Assembly: GCA_024236175.1 (NCBI GenBank)
Contig: JACKKY010000001.1
Span: 1,178,001 to 1,242,000 of the forward strand
Direction of reading: 5' to 3'
Source: Novosphingobium sp.
GTDB taxonomy: Bacteria; Pseudomonadota; Alphaproteobacteria; Sphingomonadales; Sphingomonadaceae
Length of the DNA stretch: 64,000 nucleotides
Below are positions 49,649 through 60,246 of the stretch, piece by piece (position 1 is the first letter of the stretch; each line of letters starts with the position of its first letter). The notes beneath the pieces were generated by a model. That model did no database searches, had not been told where the DNA came from, and worked only from the letters and a program-made list of their open reading frames with translations. Made by a program: the position numbers and the translations under genes.

Positions 49649-50797
49649 TCAGAGGCGGCGCCCCGGCGCGCTTTCGCGGCTTCGAGCTTCCGCCCTGCGA
49701 TCGAGCGCGCGGGAAATGAGCAATTCCTCCATCAGGTTTTCCCAGGTGATGTAGCCCAGGCAGCGTCCGTCATCGCTTGTGACCCCGACCGCCTTCGCCC
49801 CGCCGGCAAGCAGCGGCACGACGTCGTCCATATGCGTCCAGCGCGAAACGGTGGGGATGTCGCTGTCCATGGCCCTGGCAATCGGCGTGTCCGGTCCGTC
49901 CTCGACCAGCGCGCGGATGATGCCGTCGCGAGTCAGCAGCCCGATCAGTCGGCCGTGGCCGTCGACTACGGGAAATTCCGTCTGCTCGGTGCGGATGAGT
50001 GCATCGGCGGCTTTCGACACGCGCTCTCCTCCGTCCAGCGAGACGAAGCGCGTGATCATGGATTCGTTGGCCGGCCGGCCGCTGGTGATCCCGCGCAGTT
50101 CGACGATCCCGCGCTCCGACCCTGCGGCGAAATAGATGAACACCGCGATCAGGACGAGGATGATGTTCTCCGAGAAGACTCCCGCCAGGCCGAGCACGAA
50201 GGCCATCGCCTGCCCGATACCCGCCGCGATACGGGTGCCCTGCCTGTGCCCGAACCAGTGCGAGAGCCCGGCTCTCAGCACGCGACCGCCGTCCATCGGG
50301 AATGCCGGCAGCAGGTTGAAGACGAACAGGACGACGTTGGCATAGGCCAGCTGCACGATCAGGGAACGCGGCCCGGTTATCTCGATCAGCTCATCCGGCG
50401 GCGGCAGGCCACCCAGCAGCACGATCAGCGCGAGCGCAATCACCAGCGTCACCGCCGGTCCGGCTATCGCGATGACGAATTCCGCCTGCGGCTCCTCGGG
50501 AATGCGCTCCAGCCGCGAAACGCCGCCGATCGGCAGCAGAACGACTTCCGGCGTTCGCACGCCGAAATGGCGGGCCGCGAAAATGTGACCGAACTCGTGC
50601 AGCACGACGCACAGGAAAAGCAGTGCAAGGAAGGTGACGGTATTGGCCGCCGCCGCTAAACCGCCGGCGAACCAGCCGACGACGCCGAACCAGAGCAACA
50701 GCAGCAGGAACGTGAAATGGATGCGCACGGAGGTGCCCCGGACCTCCCCGATCGAGAACGACCAGCGCCGTCCCATCGCAGTTGCCGCGTGGCTCAT
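49649..50797 (-). CDS. Site-2 protease (M50) with CBS domains
   Basis: A 382-residue intramembrane zinc metalloprotease. Membrane helices carry HEFGH (67-71), and FPMDGG supplies the third zinc ligand. The C-terminal ~140 residues hold two CBS motifs (TEFPVVDGHGRLIGLLTR and GVTSDDGRCLGYITW), which usually bind adenine nucleotides and could set the protease to the energy state. The physiological target (perhaps an anti-sigma factor) is unknown. It lies upstream of ppsA on the same strand, with 132 nt between. Confidence 0.9.
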   Translation of the reverse strand: MSHAATAMGRRWSFSIGEVRGTSVRIHFTFLLLLLWFGVVGWFAGGLAAAANTVTFLALLFLCVVLHEFGHIFAARHFGVRTPEVVLLPIGGVSRLERIPEEPQAEFVIAIAGPAVTLVIALALIVLLGGLPPPDELIEITGPRSLIVQLAYANVVLFVFNLLPAFPMDGGRVLRAGLSHWFGHRQGTRIAAGIGQAMAFVLGLAGVFSENIILVLIAVFIYFAAGSERGIVELRGITSGRPANESMITRFVSLDGGERVSKAADALIRTEQTEFPVVDGHGRLIGLLTRDGIIRALVEDGPDTPIARAMDSDIPTVSRWTHMDDVVPLLAGGAKAVGVTSDDGRCLGYITWENLMEELLISRALDRRAEARSRESAPGRRL

Positions 50798-51024
50798 CTT
50801 GCAGCCCGGCCTTTCGACGAAGCCGAATCCGGAACGGCCGTTGTGTGATGCATGTCCATGACGAGATGCTATAACACTTTGCAGCGAAGAGTCGGCGCGT
50901 CTTTGATGCGCCTCAAGGGGTCGGCCGGACTGTTCCGCTATCCGTGGCAGCCGGGCAGCATCGCATCGGCAATCGGCCGGCGGGCTTGCGGCCGGGCCGT
51001 CGCTTCCGCGGGAGAATGCGAAAG

Positions 51025-52817
<1,793 letters not shown>

Positions 52818-52821
<4 letters not shown>

Positions 52822-53804
52822 CCGGCAAGCTGAAGATCGACAAGGAGCACGGCCAGCATCTCTTCCGGCAGATGCTGCGCATCCGCCGGTTTGAATCGAA
52901 AGCGGCGGAACTCTACCAGGCCCAGAAGATCAGGGGTTTCCTGCATCTCTACGACGGCGAGGAAGCGATCGCAGTCGGGATCATGCAGGCGCTTGACGAG
53001 CGCGACGCGATCGTCGCCACCTATCGCGAGCATGGCCATGCGCTGGCGCGCGGCATTGCGATGGGCCCGGTCATGGCCGAAATGTACGGCAAGCTGGAGG
53101 GATGCAGCCGGGGCCGGGGCGGCTCCATGCATATCTTCGACCGTGACGCCCGTTTCCTGGGCGGGAACGCCATCGTCGCCGGCGGCATGCCGCTGGCGGT
53201 GGGAACCGCGCTTGCCGACAGGCAGCTGCGCCCCGGCGCGGTAACCGCCTGTTTCTTCGGCGAAGGCGCCGCCGGCGAAGGCGAATTCCACGAAAGCATG
53301 AACCTGGCGGCGCTGTGGCGGCTGCCGGTGCTGTTCGTGTGCGAGAACAATCTCTACGCGATGGGCGTCCCGCTGGAGATCGCCGAGGCCGACACCCAGA
53401 TCGTCCACAAGGCGCAAGGCTACGGCATTCCCGGCGAACAGGTCGACGGCATGAATCCGGTCGCGGTGGAAATAGCCGCGCAGCGGGCGGTGGAATCGAT
53501 CCGGGAGGGCAACGGCCCCTATTTCCTCGAATGCCGGACCTACCGCTTCCGGGCCCATTCGATGTTCGATTCCCAGCAATACCGCACGAAGGAGGAAGTC
53601 GAGCAGTGGAAAGAGCGTGACCCGCTCGCGCATATGCAGAAATGGCTGATAGACGCGCGGCTGATGTCGCAGGACGAGCTGTCCGAGATCGAGGCGGAGG
53701 TCGATGCCGAGATCGAGGAGGCGGTCGCCTTTGCCGAGGCCGGGACCTGGGAGGATGTCGACGACCTCGAGCGCTTCGTGCTGATGGACGAGGTGCCGCG
53801 ATGA
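52818..53804 (+). CDS. 2-oxo acid (acetoin/pyruvate-type) dehydrogenase E1 alpha
   Basis: A 328-residue ThDP-dependent E1-alpha chain. The ThDP/Mg loop reads GEGAAGEGEFHESMNLAALW, with Glu149 where GDG has Asp; ENNLYAMG follows. RFRAHSM contains the lipoyl-domain docking Ser region. The acetoin and pyruvate dehydrogenase subfamilies share this layout and the substrate cannot be told. ATGA overlaps on both sides couple it to the synthetase and to E1-beta. Confidence 0.9.
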
Positions 53805-54796
53805 GCGATCCTACGCCCGGCCGCATGACCTATCGCGAGGCCTGCAAGCAGGCGATCCGCGATGCGCTCAACCGCGATCCGAACTGCTTCGTCATGGGCG
53901 AGGACGTCGGCCTGTACGGCGGCTGCTACGCCGTCACCAAGGGCCTGCTCGAGGAATTCGGGCCCGATCGGATTCGCGACACGCCGCTGGCCGAAAGCGT
54001 CATCGCCGGCGCCGGGATCGGCGCGGCGATCGGCGGCATGCGCCCGATCGTCGAGATCATGACCTGCAATTTCAGCCTGCTGGCGCTCGACCAGATCGTC
54101 AACAATGCCGCCACGATCCCGCATATGTCCGGCGGGCAGTTCGCCGTGCCGGTGGTGATCCGAATGGCGACCGGCGGCGGCCGCCAGCTCGCCGCCCAGC
54201 ACTCGCACAGCCTGGAAGGCTGGTACGCGCATATTCCCGGCATCAAGGTGCTGGCGCCGGGGACGGTGGAGGATGCGCGTTACATGCTGGCCGCTGCGCT
54301 CGACGATCCCAACCCGGTGCTGATCTTCGAGCATGTCGTGCTCTACAACGAGGAAGGCACCCTCGACCCCGAGGTGACGGCCGTCGACATCTCTTCGGCG
54401 AAAGTGCGCAGGCCGGGCAGCGACCTGACTATCCTTGCCTATGGCGGTTGCCTGCCCAAGGCGCTGGAGGCCGCCGGGCAACTGGCCGAAGCGGGCATCG
54501 ACGCCGAAGTGGTCGACCTTCGCGTGCTGCGTCCGCTCGACGATGCAACGATCTTCGCCTCGGTCAGTCGAACCCGGCGCTGCGTGATCGTCGACGAAGG
54601 CTGGCGCAGCGGTTCGCTTTCCGCGGAAATCGCAGCGCGGCTGGCAGACGACCTGTTCTTCGAACTGGATGCGCCGATCCGCCGGGTCTGCACCCGCGAA
54701 GTCCCGATCCCCTACCCGGCGCATCTCGAGGAAGCGGCCCTGCCGCAGACCGCCGACATCGTGGAAGCGGCCCGCGCCCTGGCGAGGCCGCAGTGA
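53801..54796 (+). CDS. 2-oxo acid dehydrogenase E1 beta
   Basis: A 331-residue E1-beta chain, partner of the gene before. The N-terminal MTYREACKQAIRDAL, MGEDVGLYGGCYAVTKGLLEEFG and the helical QIVNNAATIPHMSGG segments are typical. The C-terminal half (LDDPNPVLIFEHVVLYNEEG onwards) is complete. It decarboxylates a 2-oxo acid together with E1-alpha and passes the acyl group to the lipoyl arm of E2. Overlaps of 4 nt on both sides. Confidence 0.92.
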   Translation: MSDPTPGRMTYREACKQAIRDALNRDPNCFVMGEDVGLYGGCYAVTKGLLEEFGPDRIRDTPLAESVIAGAGIGAAIGGMRPIVEIMTCNFSLLALDQIVNNAATIPHMSGGQFAVPVVIRMATGGGRQLAAQHSHSLEGWYAHIPGIKVLAPGTVEDARYMLAAALDDPNPVLIFEHVVLYNEEGTLDPEVTAVDISSAKVRRPGSDLTILAYGGCLPKALEAAGQLAEAGIDAEVVDLRVLRPLDDATIFASVSRTRRCVIVDEGWRSGSLSAEIAARLADDLFFELDAPIRRVCTREVPIPYPAHLEEAALPQTADIVEAARALARPQ

Positions 54797-55998
54797 GCGA
54801 TTTCACCATGCCGTCGCTGGGCGCGGACATGGAGAGCGGCAAGCTCGTCGAGTGGCTCGTCAAGCCGGGGGACACGGTCAGCAAGGGCGACATCGTCGCG
54901 GTGGTGGAAACCCACAAGGGCGCGATCGACGTCGAGATCTTCGAGGAGGCGACCGTCTCAGAGCTGTGCGCCGGCGAAGGGGAAACGGTGAAAGTCGGCG
55001 GCCTGCTGGCAAGACTGCAAACCACGGGTGACGCATCGCCGCCCTCCGCACCGCCGATGCCCGAAGCCACAGCGACTGAGGCGGAGAGCCGCGCGCCGAA
55101 AAAATCGGGGCCGGAAGCCGCCGCGCCGCGACCGGCCTTCCAGATCGAGCGCACCGGCCGCAAGAAGGTCTCGCCTGCGGCCCGCCGGCTGGCGGCCGAA
55201 CTCGGCATCGATCCAGAGAGCCTGACCGGCACGGGGATCGATGGCTCGGTTTCATTTGCCGATGTCGAGCTGGCCCGCGCCGGCGCGCCGACGCCGAAAG
55301 CGGCCGCCGCACCGGTTCGCCGCGGCGGTTTCGATCCCGCCGAGATGCGCCGCGCCATTGCTGCGGCGATGACGCGGTCGAAGCGCGAGATTCCGCATTA
55401 CTACCTTTCCAACACGGTGGACATGACCGCCTCTCTCGGCTGGCTTTCGCGATACAACGAAGGCCGCCCGCCGACGGAGCGGATGCTGGCCGCGACCCTG
55501 CTGCTAAAGGCGACCGCGCTCGCCTTGCGCAAGGCGCCCCAGCTCAACGGCTTCTGGCAGGATGACGCGTTCCGGCCGGCAGAAGGAATCCATATCGGCT
55601 GGGCCATTTCGCTGCGCGGCGGCGGCCTGGTTTCGCCCGCGATCCACGATGTCGACACGCTGGCCCTGCCCGAGCTGATGGCGAGGCTGCGCGATCTGGT
55701 TGCCAGGGCCCGGTCGGGCGGGCTGCGCAGTTCCGAACTGATGGACGCGACGATCACCGTCACCAGCCTCGGGGAACGCGGCGCCGACAGCGTGACCGGC
55801 GTGATCTATCCGCCGCAAGTTGCGATCATCGGATTCGGCCGTATCAGGGAGCGGCCGTGGGTGGCGGACGGCGCGGTGCAGCCGCGGCAACTGATCGATG
55901 TGTCGCTCGCCGCCGACCACCGCGCCAGCGACGGCCATGCCGGCGGCCGTTTGCTGTCGACGATCGAGACCTTGTTGCTGGAGCCAGACGAACTGTGA
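54793..55998 (+). CDS. Dihydrolipoamide acyltransferase (E2)
   Basis: A 401-residue E2. One lipoyl domain (1-75) has the modified Lys42 in VETHKGAIDVE. A Pro/Ala-rich linker leads to an E3-binding domain (~125-160, KVSPAARRLAAELGID). The catalytic domain ends with DHRASDGHAGG, the HxxxDG active site. It starts with GTG overlapping the E1-beta stop. No E3 (lipoamide dehydrogenase) gene is in the window, so E3 must come from elsewhere. The next gene is an ACP, which raises the question whether the acyl group goes to CoA or to ACP. Confidence 0.92.
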   Translation: MSDFTMPSLGADMESGKLVEWLVKPGDTVSKGDIVAVVETHKGAIDVEIFEEATVSELCAGEGETVKVGGLLARLQTTGDASPPSAPPMPEATATEAESRAPKKSGPEAAAPRPAFQIERTGRKKVSPAARRLAAELGIDPESLTGTGIDGSVSFADVELARAGAPTPKAAAAPVRRGGFDPAEMRRAIAAAMTRSKREIPHYYLSNTVDMTASLGWLSRYNEGRPPTERMLAATLLLKATALALRKAPQLNGFWQDDAFRPAEGIHIGWAISLRGGGLVSPAIHDVDTLALPELMARLRDLVARARSGGLRSSELMDATITVTSLGERGADSVTGVIYPPQVAIIGFGRIRERPWVADGAVQPRQLIDVSLAADHRASDGHAGGRLLSTIETLLLEPDEL

Positions 55999-56240
55999 CC
56001 GACGACGAAATCCGCAAGCTCGTTTTCGACATCCTCGGCGGGATCGCGCCGGAAGCCGATTTCGACCTGCTCGACGAGGACGAGGAACTGCGCGAGGCGC
56101 TCGATATCGACTCGATGGATTTCCTCAATTTCATCACCGGGCTGCATCAGGCCACCGGCGTGGACATTCCCGAGAATGACTACGCCAGGCTGTCGACGCT
56201 CACGGACATCGTCGCCTATCTACGTCAGAAAGGCGCCTGA
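55995..56240 (+). CDS. Acyl carrier protein linked to an E1/E2 complex
   Basis: An 81-residue acidic ACP. The phosphopantetheine attachment Ser40 lies in DIDSMDFLNF (the D-S-L/M motif). Helices 1-3 look complete. The start is GTG overlapping the E2 stop by 4 nt, so it is made with the dehydrogenase subunits. It is not next to fatty-acid synthesis genes. Hairpins end the operon 48 nt later. Confidence 0.9.
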   Translation: MTDDEIRKLVFDILGGIAPEADFDLLDEDEELREALDIDSMDFLNFITGLHQATGVDIPENDYARLSTLTDIVAYLRQKGA

Positions 56241-56287
56241 CAGGTACAGGCGCCACAGTCAGAGACGGCCGCTGCCGCAAAGAAAAA

Positions 56288-56317
56288 GCCCCGGTAGAGC
56301 CAGCGCTCCGCCGGGGC
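56288..56317 (+). terminator. Terminator of the acyl-CoA synthetase-E1-E2-ACP operon
   Basis: GCCCCGG and CCGGGGC form a 7-bp stem (16-nt loop) followed by ATTTT. It lies 47 nt after the ACP stop, between convergent genes. Confidence 0.65.
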
Positions 56318-56335
56318 ATTTTCCGCCAAGGCTGA

Positions 56336-56358
56336 CCGGCCGGCACGAGGCCGGCCGG
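56336..56358. repeat. Second hairpin of the convergent gap
   Basis: CCGGCCGGC and GCCGGCCGG form a 9-bp perfect stem with a 5-nt loop, just before the 3' end of the TonB receptor gene. It is likely a terminator for that minus-strand gene, or structural. Confidence 0.5.
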
Positions 56359-56367
56359 ATCGCATTG

Positions 56368-58851
56368 TCAGTACTTGAGTCCGAAGCTGACCTGGATCGC
56401 CCGGCCGGCCGCGAAAGAACAGCTGATTTCGTTCCTGCCGAAAACGCTGCGCTCGGTTCCGCCGGCAAGCGGGGTACGATGCAGCTGGCCGCCGTAGACA
56501 TCGACGCTCGAGCAGTAACCGGGCCGCAGCTTGTCGGTCAGGTTCTTGCCGTAGACGCCGATCTGCCAGCGATCGTCCTCGCCGTAGAGCGTGAGGCCCA
56601 GATCGATCATGAGGGCATCGGGCTGCACGGTTTCGGGCCGGACGTCGCCCCTGCCCAGGATCGTCAGGAAGGATGAGCTGTACTGGTTGTCGTTGGCCAG
56701 CACGAGCCGCATGTTGTCGCCGACCGGCAGCTCGTAATCGAAGCCGAAATTGATCTGCCATTCCGGCGCGCGGACGAAGGGCACGCCCTTCAGATCCTGC
56801 GACGTGTAATAGCCGACCGCAGTGGTCGCGCCGCTCGGATCGACGATCGCGCCCGGAGCGTTGGCCTGGTCGGCCGCCGGTGCCCAGATCTGGTTACAGC
56901 CTTCCGTGACCAGCTGCCCGCCGAAGCAGGGCACGTTGTTCAGTTCGAGGAACTTGGTCTTGTTCCATGCGACGGCCAGGTTGAGCGTGAGCCCGTCGAT
57001 CGAGGCCGGACGGAAGCTCGATTCGAAATCGATACCGTAGACTTCCGCCTCGCCCGCGTTGATCGTCTTGAGCACCGGCAGGCCGCCTTCCGCACGTGAA
57101 TTCACGCCGGTCTGCAGGCCCTCGTAGCGGTAGTAATAACCCGCCACGTCGAGCGACAGCGAACGATCGAGCAGGCGCGACTTCATGCCGATTTCGCCGC
57201 CGTACGCCTTTTCGTCGCCGTAGCTTTCGTCGGCGCCGTTGGCGGCGGGAATGACGATCTTGAACGAACCGGACTTGTAGGCCTGCTTGGCCGCGGCGAA
57301 GATCGTCAGCGTGTCCGACGGCGTATAGGTGATCGTGACTTCAGGCGACCAGTTCTTGGTCGAAAGCTTGTCCGACCCGGGAGCCAGGGTGACGGGCGCA
57401 CCGAAGCGGGTCACGGACAGGCCGCGCTTTTCATGCGTCCAGCGGGCGCCGCCGGTGATCTCGACCACGTCGCTGAAGGCATAGCGGCCCTGCGCGAATG
57501 CCGAGATCGACTCGATGTCGATCGTGCTCTTGCCAGCCAGGAGCAGCGCCGGGACGTTGATGACGCCGCCGAACGGCAGGAACGGCTGGGTCGTGTTTCC
57601 GCCGAGCTTGAAATCGTTGGAAACCTTGCCGTCCTGATAGAAGGCGCCGACCGTGAAATTGAACGGCGATGCGAAATCGGAATCGAGCCGCAGTTCCTGC
57701 GTCCACTCACGCCGCTTGAAGACATTGTCAGCGGTAATCGCCGGCCCGGAATAGCCCGCGAAAGTGCCGTTGATCATCGTGTTGGCGAGCGACTTGTAGT
57801 AGCCCGTCACCGACGTGAACAGCAGTTCCGGCGTGAATTCGTGGTCGATCTGCAGCGTGCCGAATTCCTGGTCCAGGTCGAGGAACGGCACACCGTTGTT
57901 GCGAATGCCCGGATAGGCTGCCGGATCCATGTCCACCGCGTAGAACGTCTTGTCGTAGACGCAGTCCTCGTCCGGATTGAAGAACTGGAAGTCGGCGTTG
58001 GGCAGCTTGCCGATGCCGTCAGGACAACTGGCGATCTGGCTGAGGCCGCCGTGGTTGTAGCGGTCGCGAACGAGGTTGCCCTTGAAGCGCACGGTGGTTT
58101 CGCTGGTCGGTTCCCACAGCAGGGTCGCGCGCATCATCCAGCTCTCGCCGCCGCCGATCCGCTTGTTCTTCGGCGCGACGCCGCCGAAACCGGGCTGCGC
58201 ATAGGCCTTGTTTTTGAAGATGCCCTTCGAATCCGTGTAGAGACCGGCCAGGCGAATGCCGACCGTGTCCGAAATCGGCATGGAATAGACCAGCTCGGCG
58301 CGCTTCTCGTCCTTTTCGAACTCGTAGCCGACCTTGGCCTTGACCTCGAGCTCGTCACCCGGATCGGCCGAGCGGAAGGAGATCACGCCCGCCGTGCTGT
58401 TCTTGCCGAAGTACAGGGCTTGCGGACCCTTGAGCACTTCGACCTGCTGGAGATCGAACGAAGCCGCACGGAACGCCAGGCCATGCGTGAGCTGCAGGCC
58501 ATCGATGTTGAGCGAGACCGACTGGTCGACGCCCTGGTCGAGCGCATTGGAGCCGACACCGCGCAGAGACATCTGCTCGCCGATCGCAAGCACCGCGTTG
58601 GCGCTCTGCAGACCGGGGATCTTGGTGGTGATGTCCTGGATGTCGTTGATCTGGAATTTCTCGAGTGCGGCTTCGGTCAGCACACTCTCGACCACCGGAA
58701 CCTTCAGGATCGATTCCTGCTTCTTGCGGGCCGTAACGATGATTTCGCCAAAGCCGCCGCTTTCAGCGCCAGCTTCTTGCGCCATGGCGGGAACCGAAGA
58801 CAATGCAAGCCCGGAACCGGCCGTCGCCAATAGGAAAAGTTTCAGTCTCAT
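56368..58851 (-). CDS. TonB-dependent outer-membrane receptor
   Basis: An 827-residue receptor. A signal peptide ends near residue 25 (SSVPAMA-Q), a TonB box-like EIIVTARKK comes next, then the plug (ITTKIPGLQSANAVLA ... LRGVG, and VEVLKGPQALYFGKNSTAGVI) and a 22-strand-type barrel that ends in VSFGLKY with an aromatic last residue. This is the pattern of sphingomonad receptors for organic molecules. The start at 58851 has agagagga upstream. It is divergent from the IclR gene over a 588-bp gap. The ligand is unknown; genes for catabolic oxidoreductases follow the regulator. Confidence 0.93.
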   Translation of the reverse strand: MRLKLFLLATAGSGLALSSVPAMAQEAGAESGGFGEIIVTARKKQESILKVPVVESVLTEAALEKFQINDIQDITTKIPGLQSANAVLAIGEQMSLRGVGSNALDQGVDQSVSLNIDGLQLTHGLAFRAASFDLQQVEVLKGPQALYFGKNSTAGVISFRSADPGDELEVKAKVGYEFEKDEKRAELVYSMPISDTVGIRLAGLYTDSKGIFKNKAYAQPGFGGVAPKNKRIGGGESWMMRATLLWEPTSETTVRFKGNLVRDRYNHGGLSQIASCPDGIGKLPNADFQFFNPDEDCVYDKTFYAVDMDPAAYPGIRNNGVPFLDLDQEFGTLQIDHEFTPELLFTSVTGYYKSLANTMINGTFAGYSGPAITADNVFKRREWTQELRLDSDFASPFNFTVGAFYQDGKVSNDFKLGGNTTQPFLPFGGVINVPALLLAGKSTIDIESISAFAQGRYAFSDVVEITGGARWTHEKRGLSVTRFGAPVTLAPGSDKLSTKNWSPEVTITYTPSDTLTIFAAAKQAYKSGSFKIVIPAANGADESYGDEKAYGGEIGMKSRLLDRSLSLDVAGYYYRYEGLQTGVNSRAEGGLPVLKTINAGEAEVYGIDFESSFRPASIDGLTLNLAVAWNKTKFLELNNVPCFGGQLVTEGCNQIWAPAADQANAPGAIVDPSGATTAVGYYTSQDLKGVPFVRAPEWQINFGFDYELPVGDNMRLVLANDNQYSSSFLTILGRGDVRPETVQPDALMIDLGLTLYGEDDRWQIGVYGKNLTDKLRPGYCSSVDVYGGQLHRTPLAGGTERSVFGRNEISCSFAAGRAIQVSFGLKY

Positions 58852-59439
58852 GTTGTCCTCTCTAAACCTCGATGGATGTCGATAACGCGCCAGGTGCGCC
58901 GGATTTGTCCGGGTCGTTGCGCGGCCCCGTTGCTTTCGATCCCGTTGCCTCGCTTGCACGGAAACGTCCCGCCCGGCCTGCAAGTCCCGGGATCATGCCC
59001 GTTGCGGTGGATGCTGCTTCCGGCATGTACCGCAACGCGTGCGGCGCAATGCAATACGCCGGCAAGGCCGAAAGACCTTGCCGTCCTTCGCTGTCCCTGC
59101 CTGTTGGAATCAGGACACGAAGCGCATCCCGCCTGCCGATAACCTGCATCGTTCCTCCCAACTTCAAAGCCGATAGAAAGCTTCGAAGCCGGATATCTAT
59201 AGGCCAAGGCGCTCCGGCTGCCTATGACACAAATGCAACAGTCTTGTGCAAATCGGCACAAGAGCTGACGCACCGGATTGCACGAACACGAGGCCGGAAA
59301 GGAAATCCGCCTCTATCGCCGCCCGGCAAAACGCGCTTGAGATCGAACAGGGCCTTGGGCATCCTCCGGGACAAGTTCGGGCGGGACAGCAGGCAGTTGC
59401 GGAACCGCACCGGGTATCGCTTGCGGAGATTGCGAAAGC
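58852..59439. promoter_or_regulatory. Long divergent gap between the TonB receptor and IclR genes
   Basis: This 588-bp region has no gene I can support. It must hold the promoters of both flanking genes and, likely, the IclR-type operator. A TTGTGCAAATCGGCACAA-like near-palindrome (ttgtgc/gcacaa) lies near 59243-59260 and is a possible operator. The leftmost part is GC-rich; the part near 59150-59280 is AT-richer. Confidence 0.5.
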
Positions 59440-60219
59440 ATGAGCCTCGTTGCCATAGACGCGCCGTTCGGACATCTCGCCAAGGTCCGGGTGGAACGGC
59501 CGAGCGACAAGAGGAGCCTGTCGCGCTCGGCGACGCGCGCGCTCGACGTGCTGGAGTTTTTCGGCGAAGTGCGCCGTCCGCTCCGCGCCATCGAGGTCTC
59601 GAAGATGCTCGGCATGCAGCCTTCGACCACGAACCAGCTGCTCAAGACGATGGTGGATTCGGGCCACCTCGTGTTCGAGGCGCGGACCAAGACATACTTG
59701 CCCTCGCCGCGCCTGGTGGGCTTCAGCGGCTGGCTGGTGGATACGTTCGGAGCCGGCGAAGAACTGCGCGGCCTGATGAAGGATGTACAGAAAGCGACGG
59801 GCCAGGTGGTGACGCTGACCACGCCGAACGACCTGTTCATGCAGATTGTCGACCTTGCGACGCCGGCCGACCGGCCGACCGAGCGCGGACTGCGCATCGC
59901 CGTATTCGGATCGGCGATCGGCAGCGCCTATCTTGCCACACTCGAGACCGCCGAAATCGAGAGACTGGCCCATCGTGCGCGTATTCCGGACGAAGAGATG
60001 GCCTCGGTATTCGAGGCGATCGACCAGATACGCCGCGACGGCTATGCCGACGGCAAGAGCGCGGGAGACGATCTCTGGTCAATCGCGATGGCGGTGCCCC
60101 AGACCGAAACGTCGATTCCGATGGTGCTGGGCATTGCCGGGCCCCTCCACGAAGTGCGGGGCAAGTTCGAGGAAATCATCGAAACCATGCGCCAGGCGAT
60201 CGCCGGGCGTTTCGGATAG
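59440..60219 (+). CDS. IclR-family transcriptional regulator
   Basis: A 259-residue regulator. The winged-helix DNA-binding part (SATRALDVLEFFGEVRRPLRAIEVSKMLG, then PSTTNQLLKTMVDSG) lies at 30-95, and the effector domain (GLRIAVFGSAIGSAYLATL ... PMVLGIAGP) follows. IclR proteins control catabolic or uptake genes in response to small acids or aromatic compounds. It is divergent from the TonB receptor and next to oxidative enzymes, so it probably controls this cluster. Confidence 0.9.
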   Translation: MSLVAIDAPFGHLAKVRVERPSDKRSLSRSATRALDVLEFFGEVRRPLRAIEVSKMLGMQPSTTNQLLKTMVDSGHLVFEARTKTYLPSPRLVGFSGWLVDTFGAGEELRGLMKDVQKATGQVVTLTTPNDLFMQIVDLATPADRPTERGLRIAVFGSAIGSAYLATLETAEIERLAHRARIPDEEMASVFEAIDQIRRDGYADGKSAGDDLWSIAMAVPQTETSIPMVLGIAGPLHEVRGKFEEIIETMRQAIAGRFG

Positions 60220-60246
60220 GCGCCGCAGCGCCTCGATGCTTCCTGC

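Noticed and set aside
47645..50659. 1004-codon open frame antisense to ppsA and the site-2 protease
   Set aside because: Both minus-strand genes have full catalytic motifs. The antisense product is Arg/Asp/His-rich with no family, a typical shadow of GC-rich coding DNA.
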